Shown: positions 32,190 to 43,576 of the stretch, in pieces
Position numbering within the stretch: position 1 is the first letter of the stretch
How the letters are laid out: the number at the start of each line of letters is the position of its first letter
DNA from: Choristoneura fumiferana
Taxonomy: Eukaryota; Arthropoda; Insecta; Lepidoptera; Tortricidae
Assembly (NCBI RefSeq): GCF_025370935.1
Contig: NC_133482.1
Location: forward strand, 15,795,269-15,859,268
DNA: 64,000 bases
Reading direction: 5' to 3'
Notes under the pieces: generated by a model
What the model saw: only the letters and a program-made list of their open reading frames with translations
Database searches by the model: none
What the model was told of the DNA's origin: nothing
Program-made: the position numbers and the translations under genes

Positions 32190-32440
32190 TAATGTTTCGG
32201 CGAATAACGTTTGGCAACCTGTTTCATTTCGCAACTTTTCATTTCCCAACTGTTTAATATTTCTGAAACTGTAAATATTTCAGGATTTTTATAAAACTAA
32301 CCTAACCTAACCCAAAGGGTTCTACACGATGGCCCTGAAATAAATCCTGAAATATTTACAGTTTTAGTTTGCGAAATGAAATGTTGCGAAATGAAACAGG
32401 TTGCCAAACGTTACGTTGCGAAAAGGCAGTACTCGGAAAA
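32190..32440. mobile_element. Word-arm fold-back element C1 (TTTCGCAAC arms)
   Basis: Outer words GTTTGGCAACCTGTTTC and TTTCGCAAC on the left; GTTGCGAAATGAAACAGG and TTGCCAAACGTT on the right. Inner inverted repeat CTGTAAATATTTCAGGATTT. Centre TTATAAAACTAACCTAACCT. Confidence 0.6.
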
Positions 32441-32587
32441 AATATACAATTGTACGTGGCTCCGCAAAAATAAACTAGTTACAAGAATTGATGACATACC
32501 TAGTTCATCAGTCACAAGAATACCGGTTATTAGGATTGTTTTATTATTATTGTATAGATATCATTTAATAATATTGTAGATCTGTTT

Positions 32588-32728
32588 AAAAAAATATACC
32601 TCGTTGAGTTTCTTGCCGGATTCTTCTCAACAGAGGTTTTTCCGAACCGGTGGTATATTTTTTTGACATTCATAAGTGCTTGTTATAGCCTAAATTGAAT
32701 AAAGATATTTTGACTTTGACTTTGACAT
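32588..32728 (+). mobile_element. Non-LTR 3' tail
   Basis: AAAAATATACCTCGTTGAG to AATAAAGATATTTTGACTTT. Confidence 0.65.
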
Positions 32729-32799
32729 TATTATTTTAATGAAAGAAAAGAGGAGAGGAGAGAACATTGAATCCCGCCCGGGGGCTTTATCCCCCCATT

Positions 32800-32890
32800 A
32801 GGATGGACTGATATCGCGAGAGTTGCAGACAGCTGGAATTGCTGAGGCCTTGGTTCAACAGTGGACGTCTTGCGACTGATGATGATGATT
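32800..32890 (+). mobile_element. RTE-type LINE extreme 3' end
   Basis: GCTGAGGCCTTGGTTCAACA, GTGGACGTCTTGCGACTGAT, then a GAT tail. Confidence 0.55.
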
Positions 32891-33213
32891 GCGGTGCATT
32901 GTTCTTAGCTGTGATGATCTTTCCAAAACGCTGATAGCATAAAAAAAGCTCTGTGCGTTCTACTTACAGAATACTTAAACTTTAAGCGCTACAAACTATT
33001 GTACTAAATGAGTAAACCAAAAACATTGTCAAACAGTATAACATAAAGACTTATGAGAAAACATTAAAGACAAAAAAACAAAACTATTCAATGGCTGGGG
33101 TACACTGCTGGTTTTGGATCAGTCCATCCGATGGATAGGAATTTAAGTCGCGTGCCTCGAATGCACATACTTGTGGCTCGTATAATAGGCATTATGATTC
33201 TTGATGTATGTAT

Positions 33214-33316
33214 GGTTAAATGTGATGCCGTCTCCATCTATTCGAACAAAACAAATAGAGACGGCATCACATTTAACCGTCAGTTAACAGTAATCAATGG
33301 ATGGTGAAACAGCCCC
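33214..33316. mobile_element. Harbinger-like MITE, left end missing
   Basis: Begins in the inner left arm (GGTTAAATGTGATGCCGTC) and ends GGTGAAACAGCCCC. Confidence 0.7.
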
Positions 33317-34299
33317 TTAGGGATTTATCCTAACGGTCAGCGATGGTTTCACCGAGGTGTTTAATGAAGGCCGACATCTGTGGTGCAAAAACTCCGTCAA
33401 CTGATGTGACGAGGGGGGTGAAAGTAGCATGTCGGTTTTCGCAAGCGTTCGAGTATTTTTTATATTTGAACTTTTGTTAAACGACACATTTGCTGAAACA
33501 TTTGCGAGTGACGCAAAATAGCTTTAATCATTGCGTTAGTGAGTTTTGCTATTTGATTTAGTTTATGTGACATTCCTCGTGAATGCTAACACCGTCATTA
33601 GTATTCGCATTATTAAAATCATTACCACTTTGCAAATGAAATACAAACTAAAGGACAAAAATATTTTTTTCTCATCTCGTTATGAAGGCAGAAGTTTTCC
33701 GAACTCGATATAAAAAGACGAAAAATGGAGGTATAAATATTTATTTCTCGTAAATTAGTTTTCCCTGAAGTTGACAAAGGCTAGACTTTGTCGTGAAATT
33801 GCTATCTTAGGTTCAATGAATTTTTCATTTTAAATTACTTTTGTTAGTTATTGAAAGTATTATGATGGAAATACTGGGAGACGTAAGCTTTCAGTTACCA
33901 CCACTTTGTAACATTTTTCTAAACTTATATATTTTTTCAGATACATGGAATAATTATCCTATTTGCAATAATACAATTTTCAAGTAAGCTTTGATGCATT
34001 TTCTAGAAGCGTATCTAAATTAGCGGGGCCTATGGAAATTGGGTTAAATAGAAGAGAGTAGGTATTTGTTTGTAAAGATGTATTTGTTTAAACAAAAAAC
34101 ACCTTTAAGATAGCTAAATTATCAGCAACGTAAGCTGCTTTTTATCCCGAGAAAATGCAATTTTCACATTTACACAACTCATATGATGTTAAACAAACTA
34201 GCCTGTAGACCTATCAATTATTTACAAATTTCATTTGGCATAAAACCTCATCTCAACTGAAAATAAAATGGTCACAGATAAGAAATTATTTAATTATGC

Positions 34300-34382
34300 T
34301 CAGAGAATCCCATCCCGGGATTGTTAGTATGGCGAATCCCGGGATCCCGGGATTCATCCATATTAAAAATCCCGGGATCGAA
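34300..34382. repeat. AATCCCGGGATT word cluster
   Basis: Five ATCCCGGG-type words within 80 bp, including the doubled palindrome ATCCCGGGATCCCGGGAT. It may be a decayed word-arm element. Confidence 0.5.
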
Positions 34383-35364
34383 CACTAATTATGTTGTAAA
34401 TAAAATTACATGTACGTACACTACTTATTCTAAATATAATTACTTTCAAAAGCGTAACAAAGCAAATGCCACAAACACTTACTCGTATTAAAGGCGAAAA
34501 AGAACGTGTAGAAGAGCTATTGGAAATTCTATTCATCGATCGAACCATTCACCACTAATTACTGGCTCCTGATGGATGTTTTTGTACCGTTACCGTATAT
34601 TGAACCAAATTGTCGATAAGTTCACAATATTCGTAGTCGGTAATAGTTATAGTAAAGTAATTTAATTGAAGCACGACATGCGAACTGAATAGTTGCTGAT
34701 GATTATTATTATAGGACGAATGCTTCAAGTTGTGCAGCATGTAAGAAAGAAATAAATGATATGAAGGAGCCTGGAATAATACAATATCCGAACTCACCAA
34801 ATTCGACGAGCTGATGGTTTCCTGGGGGCCCCGTCTGTCACTCCATAGGTCACTGGCTGAACTGGTCAGATATAAACACTGCGGTGCTAATGAAGCTTTC
34901 AGGATTTCAGGAGAAATTGTAAGAAGAACAGAAACGAATTAATTTCTAGGGACGTGCGTGCCGCCATTCGAAGTTGCTTGTTAATAACAGCCATATTAAA
35001 CCGCCGTAGGAGGCAGCACTGTCGCGGCGCTTCGTTCGGAAATCAAATTGCCTCATTCCAGTTACAAATTAAGAATAACGTTTAGAAATAAGAATGAATA
35101 ATTTGTATGTGCTAAACGATGCGAAACAAATAAAGAAAGACATTAAAAATAGAAGAAAGTACGGAACACAGCAATTTCATTATTTCATTCACCTAATGCG
35201 ACTGCGTTGGGTGAATGAAATAAAGCCGAGCTTGTTTATAGGCTCAACTGAGAAAGTAATTGTACACTACTGCTGAGACCGGTAAGCTATCCTGGACGAG
35301 TAGAAGTTTGATACGAGGCCAGGATGGCGATTACTGGTCAAAGCTTGTATATGGCTTTTCTCAA

Positions 35365-35510
35365 AAATGAAAATTATGATAATGGTGATAATAAAATGAC
35401 AGTGATTGTGATGTGATGATGATGATGATGGTGAGGATGATGATGATAGTGATGTGATTATTATTGATGGCGAGGGAGGATGATGATGATTGATGATTTT
35501 TGACGGTGAT
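35365..35510. repeat. GAT-rich microsatellite
   Basis: Imperfect GATGAT/GATAAT runs, the longest around 35415-35440. Confidence 0.8.
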
Positions 35511-36099
35511 TATGACTTACTTCCTGGACAGTTCGAGCAGCTAGTCTCCTCTCCAGTATGCATTACTTTCTACGACGTTTTTGATGACGTAATGGCAACA
35601 TTTCATACCATTTTTGAGAAAAATATATTTTTAACCTATTATATTAAACTCGTATTAGGCAGCATCCGTGTAAAGTAAAAACTTCGTCTATGATCAAGAC
35701 AATAATAGTTCTCTACTTATATTCTATATTAATGAAACTAGACACCACACCTTCTGATAGATTAGGTATTTAAATACAATGCATGTAAAACAAGAGATAG
35801 AAATGACCTTTGATTGTAATTACGTTGCCGTTTAATATTCCTGCAATGGAAGTAAATCGCAGACTGTATAACTGGTTCATAAAACCCATTTTACTCTCGA
35901 CTTAACTATCAACTGTCGCCACGGCTCGGGTAGATATTAACGTCTCTGGTAAAATGCTACGTTTGACGCACATGTTGCACAACTTAGTACTTTTTTACTA
36001 CCATTTGCACGGTCATGTTATTAGCTCAGGTGGCATTTCTATTTCTCTAATCATTAGGACTCAACTAGGTATAAAGTTTCTGAATATTATTAATGTGAA

Positions 36100-36135
36100 C
36101 CATTTTTGAACATGAAACTATCGTGAGACCACCAC
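36100..36135 (-). repeat. Hairpin-retroelement 3' tail remnant, minus
   Basis: TTTTGAACATGAAACTATCG then TGAGACCACC. Confidence 0.4.
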
Positions 36136-36202
36136 CATTGGAAATTGGTGAACCATTGGAAAACATACTACTTACTACTTATTCTATCGCACGCAACTAG
36201 TA

Positions 36203-36345
36203 ATCTATCAAAATATCTTTATTCAATTTACGCTATTACAAGCACTTATGAATGTCAAAATAATCTACCACCGGTTAGGAAAAACCTCTGTTGACAAGAA
36301 TCCGGCAAGAAACTCAACGAGGTATATTTTTTAAACAGATTTACA
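36203..36345 (-). mobile_element. Non-LTR 3' tail, inverted
   Basis: AAAATATCTTTATTCAATTT to CAACGAGGTATATTTTTT. Confidence 0.65.
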
Positions 36346-37117
36346 ATATTATTAAATGATATCTATATATCACAAATAAATACAACTTTATTTTTAACAC
36401 CGCGGGTTCGCTATTTGAAGGGATCGCTAATGCGGATCGGAATTATTTCCAAATATCCCTGTCCATGATATAATCATTAACTTTATAATACGCCTTAGAT
36501 ATTAATGTCTTCTTGACAATAGATTTGTTTCTGATCCGACAATGATTCATATTGTCAATATTCAGAAACTTCATACTTGTGTAATTCAGGATCTACTTAA
36601 TGACGACCGTTGACTACAAAACGAATTATTTTTCTGTATCTGTCCTTTTTTAGTCCCTTGCCCGCTTTTTATTCTTCGTGTAAACGACTTGATTAGCCAA
36701 GTCCTGCCTTAGTGTATTTGCACGCGTTCGGGCCGCGAGTAACCCAACCCCTAACGAGCTCCGTGATGAATCCTCCGACTTGGCGCTGTCGTTTACATGG
36801 TGCCTTGCTTAATCAACAGAGCGATTTTTCGCAACTAAAACACAATTACAAAGTTGACTAGATATAATTTAAAATAAGATTTTGTAAAAAAATATTAACA
36901 ATACAAGCTTTTTCGCTGACTGGATTTTTTGTTGACTGTACTTGTCATCCAATTTACATATGTATATTAAATTTCAAGTTAAACCGGCCACTGGAAGTGG
37001 ATCCAAATGAACTTGCAAGATATGACCTAAAACAACTACAACACGCACAAAAACCACACTGACTTACTGAAAACCACTCAATTGATAATAAATTGTGCTT
37101 ATTCCTCTATTGTTGTA

Positions 37118-37248
37118 CAGTCACCAGCACCAATATATGACACAACAAGCGTGCATAAATATCTAATACGACTCTATTTCTATGGCCGGAAGGACGTGTC
37201 AGATATTTTTGCACGCTCCGCTGTGGCAGATATTAATGCTGGTGACTG
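37118..37248. mobile_element. Tc1/mariner-type MITE, 131 bp
   Basis: CAGTCACCAGCACCAATATA to ATTAATGCTGGTGACTG with TA flanks. Confidence 0.8.
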
Positions 37249-37663
37249 TACCAATAATGAGTTTACATACATACGGAGTACCATAATAATTAAGCTTCAT
37301 ATTTATTTGTTTACATTGAAAAGTAAATAATACATAGCAATTAAAATGAAACTTACCTACATAAAAAAGATAAATATTCGCCACCGGTGTATTTTTTTTT
37401 AATTTTCTAAATCTTCTTTTATAAGAACCTTCTCCTGACAATAGCAAACACAACAAAAAAAGAATTAGCGAAATTGGTCCATCCGTTCACGCGTGATGCC
37501 GTGACCAAGGGAAATAGGGATTCATTTTTATATATAAAAAAATAATAAAAAGAAGATAATTAAAACTAAAACAAATGATTTAAACCGCCCCTTAGGCAAG
37601 GTTCCGAAGATGCTAGCAGCGTTCTCTCTTTGAATTGCTAGGCTAATATCTTTCAGAATTGTA

Positions 37664-37793
37664 CAGTCACAGCACCAATAACTGACACAACAAGCGTGCA
37701 TAAATATCTGATACGACTCTATTTCTAGGGCCGGAAGGAAGTGTCAGATATTTTTGCACGCTCTGCTGTGGCAGATATTGATGCTGGTGACTG
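37664..37793. mobile_element. Tc1/mariner-type MITE, 130 bp
   Basis: CAGTCACAGCACCAATAAC to ATTGATGCTGGTGACTG with TA flanks. Confidence 0.8.
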
Positions 37794-37819
37794 TACACCT
37801 CAAGCTGTATCAATAAAAA

Positions 37820-37935
37820 ATATATAACAAAAAATTTAACTGACTACAAAAACCATGAAAATAATTTTCTACCAGTCTGAAGTTGGTGACTCAGCACGAG
37901 CCTCAGGCAATATTAGCCTTCGATGCGCGAGGGAA
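37820..37935. mobile_element. Half of a GAAGTCGGTG fold-back element
   Basis: ATAACAAAAAATTTAACTGA, ATGAAAATAATTTTCTACCA and GACTCAGCACGAGCC match the left arms at 54.2 and 60.8 kb. Confidence 0.55.
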
Positions 37936-38130
37936 GTTCAAATTAATTTTAATATCTTGATCCCCTTGAGTCCTTGAATAATGGAAAACGACAATTTTAG
38001 ACACTGTGTCCATTACAAATAGAATTTCATAAAAATATTGGCGCATTAGCAAATTATTTATTGCTTATTTTATTTGTTTTGTTTCTGATGAGTAAATACC
38101 TACAATAAAAAAGTCTTTCCTATTCCTTTT

Positions 38131-38718
38131 TAGGGTTCCGGAGTCAAAATGGCAAAAACGGAACCCTTATAGCTTCGCCATGTCTGTCTGTCTCTCCGTC
38201 CGCGGCTTTGCTCAGGGACTATCAATGCTAGAAAGCTGTAATTTTGTACGGATATATATATAAACTATGCCGATAAAATGGTGCAATAAAACATTAAAAA
38301 AATATTTTTTTAGGGTACCTCCCATAGACGTAAAGTGGGGGTGATTTTTTTTTCTCATCCAACCCTATAGTGTGGAGTATCGTTGGATAGGGCTTTTAAA
38401 ACCATTAGGGGTTTGGTAACACAATTTTTCGATTCAGTGATGTGTTTGCGAAATATTCAACTTTAAAGTGCAAATTTTCATTAAAATCGAGCGTCCCCCC
38501 CCCTCTAAAATCAAAACCGGTGGGTGGATAATTTTGAAAAATTCAGAATGGTAGTAAGTATATCAAACTTTCAAGAAAAATAACGGCTACGTTTGCTTGA
38601 GAATTATTAGTAGTTTATGAGTAAATAGCAGCCTAAGGTATAAAATATAACTTCATTCGCTCGTAATGGCTACGGAACCTTATTTTCGGGCGTGTCCGAC
38701 ACGCTCTTGGCCGGTTTT
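38131..38718 (-). repeat. Long interspersed repeat, CCGGCCAAGAGCGTGTCGG family
   Basis: Minus copy from TAGGGTTCCGGAGTC to GTGTCCGACACGCTCTTGGC. Confidence 0.6.
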
Positions 38719-38776
38719 TGTATGTTCTGTGGTCCGTTAGAATTTAGATCATTATTTCAAGAAACATTTTTACATT

Positions 38777-39125
38777 TCAAAGTCAAAGTCAAAATATCTT
38801 TATTCAACTTAGGCTATAACAAGCAACACAATGTTTTAGACTATCGCAGTCATTACTAATTTTATTTTAAAATTCGGGTTTAGTTCCGCGTACCTTAGTT
38901 TTAGAAAAGCTCGATATTTCGGCACAGTTCGGTGGGTCGTCTCGTGACCATGGCGCATGCGACTGTGCCGAAATATTGAGCTTCTCTAAAACTAAGGTAC
39001 CCGGAACAAAACCCGAATTTAAATCATAAAATTTATAACAAGCACTCATGAATTTCAAAAAATCTACCGCCGGTTCGGAAAAACCTCTGTTAAGAAACAG
39101 TCGGCAAGAAAATCAAGTTTTTTTT
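38777..39125 (-). mobile_element. Non-LTR 3' tail interrupted by a hairpin element
   Basis: GTCAAAGTCAAAATATCTTT, an interruption at 38826-39033, then CACTCATGAATTTCAAAAAA and GCCGGTTCGGAAAAACCTC. Confidence 0.6.
38826..39033. mobile_element. Hairpin retroelement (208 bp) with 11-bp duplication
   Basis: Perfect TATAACAAGCA repeats flank it (38815-38825 and 39034-39044). Arms AAATTCGGGTTTAGTTCC, TACCTTAGTTTTAGA and GATATTTCGGCACAGT pair with their reverse at 38962-39021. The centre has CTCGTGACCATGGCGCA, TGTGCCGAAATATTGAG, a weakened form of the stem-GAAA core. Confidence 0.65.
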
Positions 39126-39184
39126 TCTTCGTAAAACAGGTCTGCAATGTTTGTTGTTGTTCTTGGGTCAAATCAAATCTTGTA

Positions 39185-39840
39185 CAGTACGGTTACTTGG
39201 AGTTAACACTTGACAGATGGGCGTGCCTTCAGTCAATTTTCAACTTTGACGCCATAAAAATGTAGTACATTGTGTCTTAAGGGCGGTAAATAAGGAATTA
39301 CGAACGAGAGTCTATTAGAAGCCCGAAGTCGAAGACTGAGGGCTTTAATGAGTCGATGTTCGTAATTCTAGTACCGCCCGTGCGACATACAATGTTTTTC
39401 ATCACATTTGCAAGTAAATTTTATATTTGTAAAAGAAAAAATATAATTCTTCCAAATATTGGCGATACCTTAGGCTGTGCTCTTGGCAGCGTCGCCCTCA
39501 ACCTCCCTCGGCATGCGCCGCAACGTGCGTGTGCATGTGGTCCATGTAGTCCTGCAGCAGCGCGCGCAGCGCCATCAGTACGCGCAATGACTCATGCGAG
39601 CGACCACGGGTTTCATGACACGACATTAAGGTCGAGGGTTTTATTTGGGGGGTTGCAACCAAGGTAGCCTGCATGTTACGACACTGTTTACGAGCAAGTG
39701 TGATGAAAAAGCCATTTTTAGTATACCGCTACTCACGTTTACAGATTATGTAAAAACTATTTTATTTGTATGACGTCAAAGTTGAAAATTGACTGAAGGC
39801 ACGCCCATCTGTCAAGTGTTAACTCCATGTAATCGTACTG
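39185..39840. mobile_element. Tc1/mariner-type element, 656 bp, ~70-bp terminal repeats
   Basis: TA duplication and CAGTACGGTTACTTGGAG ends; arms include TTAACACTTGACAGATGGGC and GTGCCTTCAGTCAATTTTCA. It encloses a 440-bp core shared with 25368-25860. On the minus strand a GC-rich part reads MALRALLQDYMDHMHTH, ending VAAHAEGG stop; no transposase is visible. Confidence 0.65.
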
Positions 39841-40165
39841 TAAATTCATTTTGACCCACTTCCAGTGGTCGAATCGACTTGAAAACATTGCAGTTAACAA
39901 ATAAATAGCCAGCAAAATAATCTTGTATTTAAAATTTAACTTTTAGTAGAATTTTTGTTACCTGTTTTATCTATGTCCAATGACATCACTGAAAAAAAAG
40001 ATAGCTGAACCAGGTAGTGAGGCTACTTAACGTTTAGCCAAAATTTACTAATTGGGAACCAAAATTATGCTTATATTGCAAAACATCACCTAGCTTCTAC
40101 GAATCCTAGCTTTTAGCTAGTACACTTAGTAGGCGTTAGTTTTGTAGTCACGTATGTCACGTAAG

Positions 40166-40472
40166 CCGTGGTGGCCTAGTGGTTTGACCCCTCGCCTCTC
40201 AAGCAGAGGGTCGTGGGTTCAAACCCGGCTCGCACCTCTGAGTTTTTCGAAATTCATGTGCGGAGTTACATTTGAAATTTACCACGAGCTTTGCGGTGAA
40301 GGAAAACATCGTGAGGAAACCTGCACAAACCTACGAAGCAATTCAATGGTGTGTGTGAAGTTCCCAATCCGCACTGGGCCCGCGTGGGAACTATGGCCCA
40401 AGCCCTCTCATTCTGAGGGGAGGCCTGTGCCCTGCAGTGGGACGTATATAGGCTGGGATGATGATGATGATG
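40166..40472 (+). mobile_element. tRNA-derived SINE (family 1)
   Basis: Complete: AAGCCGTGGTGGCCTAGTGG to GGCTGGGATGATGATGATG. TATGTCACGTAAG flanks it (40151 and 40473), a clear target duplication. Confidence 0.85.
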
Positions 40473-40799
40473 TATGTCACGTAAGTCGTTACAAGCAACA
40501 TTTTTTTTTGTTACTGTTAGCAAATCGTTTTAGTGTGTGTTTTTATAAAAAGTGATTGGCATGAAATATCATTATTTATTGCGGCCCGACCGATATTTAT
40601 TTTCTTTGTAATTCGAAAACCGCCGTCTCATTCAACACTTTCAATAAAAAAAACTTCCGTTCCGTCAATAAGAGTGGGTTTCTGTGTCAAGAAGTTATCG
40701 AATTTTCTTTATCGGGGCCATGGGAGAGTATATATCGAATTTTCTCGAACGCTTTCATTCACTTAGAATTTCTGTAAATACGATTGGTTTGAAAAAGAG

Positions 40800-41150
40800 A
40801 AACCGGCCAAGAGCGTGTCGGACACGCCCAAAATATGTTTTTTTTCTAATGATTTCGTATTTTGTAGGGCATATTCCAAGTTTAGGTATATTTTATACCT
40901 TGGCTGCTATTCACTCTTAAACTACTAATAATTCTCAAGAAAACTTGACCATTATAGTTTTTCTTGTAAGTTTGATATACTTACTACCATCCTGAACGGG
41001 GGACGCTCGATTTGCATCCACCGGTTGCCCATTACTCTCGCAATATCGCCAGTCTACCTAGTGGAAGGCCTGCGAATGCTTCGTCTTCCAGCTCATTGTC
41101 GCCACTCAAGGACTTTCTTCCCCAATGGTTATCTGTTCGAGACCCTAAAT
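40800..41150. repeat. Partial CCGGCCAAGAGCG repeat followed by an RTE-like fragment
   Basis: 40800-41012 matches the start of 7508-8118. 41013-41150 (minus) matches the 3905-4150 fragment (CATCCACCGGTTGCCC). Confidence 0.5.
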
Positions 41151-41262
41151 GAACAAAACCACACAATATCTTCATTACTGACTATTTTTTGGGGAATTAA
41201 GATTTGTTTTTGGAGTTTTTTTTTTTCTGTGCATCCATGTTTCAGTTGGTGTTTTCGTTGGA

Positions 41263-41520
41263 TTTTTTAACCCCCGACGCAAAAAGAGGGGTGTTATAAG
41301 TTTGACCGCTATGTGTGTCTGTGTGTGTCTGTCTGTCTGTGGCACCGTAGCTCTTAAACGGGTAGACCGATTTGAATCAGGTTTTTTTAATTGAAAGCAG
41401 GTTTTCTAGCGATGGTTCTTAGACATGTTTTATCAAAATCGGTTCAGCCGTTTTTGAGATATTGAACTTTGAAGTGACAAAGTCGGGGTTTTCCTACTTT
41501 TTGTAGGTTAGGTTAGGTTA
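41263..41520 (+). repeat. Interspersed repeat, CCCGACGCAAA family, with TTAGG run
   Basis: AACCCCCGACGCAAAAAGAG, CTGTGGCACCGTAGCTC, CGGTTCAGCCGTTTTTGAG, then TAGGTTAGGTTAGGTTA at 41505-41521. Confidence 0.55.
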
Positions 41521-42051
41521 TTGAGGAATCAACTTAGGCTTCGTTTTACAAAACTTTTATAGTATTGTCAAAATCAAGCGTTTTATTCCGAGTAGGAAGT
41601 TATTGCCATATTGCTTATGCATTACGTATTTGGCGCCTTTCAAATATGAATGTGTTCACGCAAAATGCCAAGTTACCCGGCCTCGCAAAAGGTCTCTCTT
41701 GTTGTTATTTATTTTATTTAACGAATCACCTGCACGTCTGTAGCATGTACCATTAATAGTTTATTTATGTGCCTCGCCGTACCGGAGGTCGTTGGGTCGA
41801 GTCATTTCAATATCATTATTTAAAGAGGGATCTTTAGGCATTCGACATTCCTTATAAACGAACATTTCTTACTTTGGTAATGCTTGTATTAAATTTCCAA
41901 AGAGGATGTGACGTTTATGATATTGTTTTCGTTTTTGTAGAGTCATTCTACAATGATGCTATCTATGACACTCGTGTCTAAACCTTCGTCAAAAAGGACA
42001 TTAGCAGATTTATGATATTCTACTATCTCATGCTATCCTATTCTTACTAAT

Positions 42052-42300
42052 ATTGAAAATGTGAAAGTGAGTTTGTTTATTCCCCTTTCACTTTTTAAAC
42101 CAGTTGCCATGAACTTTTGCATACTTATGTCTGAAACTTGGCGTACAAAACAAAGATCTCGATCCTTAGTTGATTCAAAGGATACTATAATAGCAAAACT
42201 AGTACCTAGAGGGTCCAAAAACTTAAGTGCATTAGAATTTAAAAATCAAGTGTGAATTTCATCTGTAATCAATTAGATGGCGTTTTTCGAGTGAACGTTG
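42052..42300 (+). mobile_element. Helitron 5' remnant
   Basis: TTACTAATATTGAAAATGTG and GAGTTTGTTTATTCCCC resemble the Helitron 5' end; no 3' end seen. Confidence 0.4.
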
Positions 42301-42329
42301 TGCTTTAAAAATGTCGTTACCTTAACTTT

Positions 42330-42445
42330 TCAAGCGACTTCAAAAAAGGAGGAGGTTCTCAATTCGAGTGTATGTTTTTTTTTATATGTTTGTTACGCGA
42401 TTACTTCACCAATTGTGGGCCGAATTTCAAAATTCTTTTTTTCAG
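42330..42445 (-). repeat. GGAGGAGGTTCTCAATTCG repeat upstream of the microexon
   Basis: GCGACTTCAAAAAAGGAGG, TCTCAATTCGAGTGTATG, CACCAATTGTGGGCCGAA. The reverse copy is at 54680-54900. It ends about 75 bp before the microexon. Confidence 0.6.
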
Positions 42446-42519
42446 GCTAAACTCTTGTGAAGGTATTTCTAACGTGGGTAAAATAATAATGATTTCAAAT
42501 GTGTTTTTTTTGTCCACAG

Positions 42520-42546
42520 ATAACACCGCTTACAAGCTTCTGCAGG
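42520..42546 (+). CDS. Nrx-1: Neurexin-1 27-nt microexon at the SS2 position
   Basis: A 27-nt exon between a strong acceptor (eight Ts, then gtccacag) and a consensus donor (gtaagt). In phase 0, required by the flanking exons, it reads ITPLTSFCR. I recall a nearly identical nine-residue segment (TSFCR-type) between the IQE and VVVDDVY segments of Drosophila Nrx-1. Both flanking introns are phase 0, so including or skipping it keeps the frame: IQE-ITPLTSFCR-VSAVVDD or IQE-VSAVVDD. Its position equals vertebrate SS2, where 8-15 residue inserts are alternatively spliced. It adds a Cys that may be unpaired. Whether it is alternative in this species cannot be seen from DNA. Confidence 0.9.
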
Positions 42547-43167
42547 GTAAGTACATTTCGTTGTTGTAATAATCTACTAATTTGACAGTTCAGATAATGA
42601 GATAATTTTAGGGACTAGAAGCTACTAAGATTCTATTAAAGACAGACAGACGCTCTAGATAACCAATACGATTTTAATATTACCTAAAGTAGACGAGGAT
42701 GAAATTACGTACTTAGCCCTACAATGCCCATTCTATACATGACCAAATTCTACATATGCAGGAGTGTGAATGTTTTTTTCTGGTATTTATAATCAACCAA
42801 TTTGAAGCATTTATATTTATATTTAAAAGAAGAAAGGGCTTTTAAAATGCCTTGCGCATTGCATGTGGATAAATACAATTGAATCTCGTAAAAATGGAGT
42901 ATTGTAGTAGATAATGGAAGGCATCTGAATAGACCATCACAATGCAACCGGCAGAATCAAGAAATAATGCATTTGGTGTTGCATCCATTGTGATCTAAGC
43001 GTATTTCGAATCAGCGAAGAAATTCTGTATTTTAAAACGTATAATGTTTTAAACCTTTGCTATTCTCATTATACTTAACTAATATCTACTGTTTGTAATT
43101 CTAATATTTCTCATTTCTAATAATTCTAATTTTTTATATTCATTATTTAAAACTCAATAAGTATAAG

Positions 43168-43440
43168 CTGGGCTGTAGGCTACGGGACAGGGGTTGCGAC
43201 CCCCGCTCCGGGTCGTACCTGGTTCACCAGGTGGCGCTGGCCATACAGCGGGGAAATGCGGCTGGCATTATGGGCTCTTTTGAGCCGGGTACGACGCGTA
43301 ATGGTGGCTTTTAGGTTGTAGTTTAGGTCTTAGTTTGTAGTTTTTATTATAGGTTTAAGTTGATTTTATTTTGTTTATTTTAATTTTAGTTGACATTGTT
43401 GGTGTAATTTAATTTTCCTTAATAAAGATTTAAGTATGTT
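43168..43440 (+). mobile_element. 5'-truncated LINE: last 48 codons and 3' UTR
   Basis: 43168-43314 is open and reads LGCRLRDRGCDPRSGSYLV then HQVALAIQRGNAAGIMGSF and EPGTTRNGGF, stop. The AIQRGNAAGIMG motif is typical of the C-terminal end of lepidopteran LINE reverse transcriptase ORFs. The AT-rich 3' UTR ends near AATAAAGATTTAAG. Confidence 0.6.
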
Positions 43441-43576
43441 CTTTATAGGTATTCTAATTTCTAATATTTGTAATTTCTAATAGTTTTAAAATACTCAAAT
43501 CACGATAGATGTGCCTCTAATAACTGAAGAGCTTCTTCGATTTCTCCAGGATCCCATCATCAGATCCTGATCTGAT

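Larger units (their letters stand above)
29891..42519 (+). other. Neurexin intron upstream of the microexon, 12,629 bp, phase 0
   Basis: GT-AG intron. It contains RTE and LINE tails, fold-back elements, mariner-type MITEs and SINEs. Nothing recognisable was seen in about 30560-31290 (apart from repeated CATGAGAAGTGAAAA words), 31860-32180, 33320-34290, 34390-36190 apart from a GAT-rich microsatellite, 36360-37110 and 41570-42050. Confidence 0.9.

Noticed and set aside
40154..40555. 133-codon frame
   Set aside because: It is translation through a tRNA-derived SINE and its GAT tail, not a gene; the same peptide appears at the other SINE copies.
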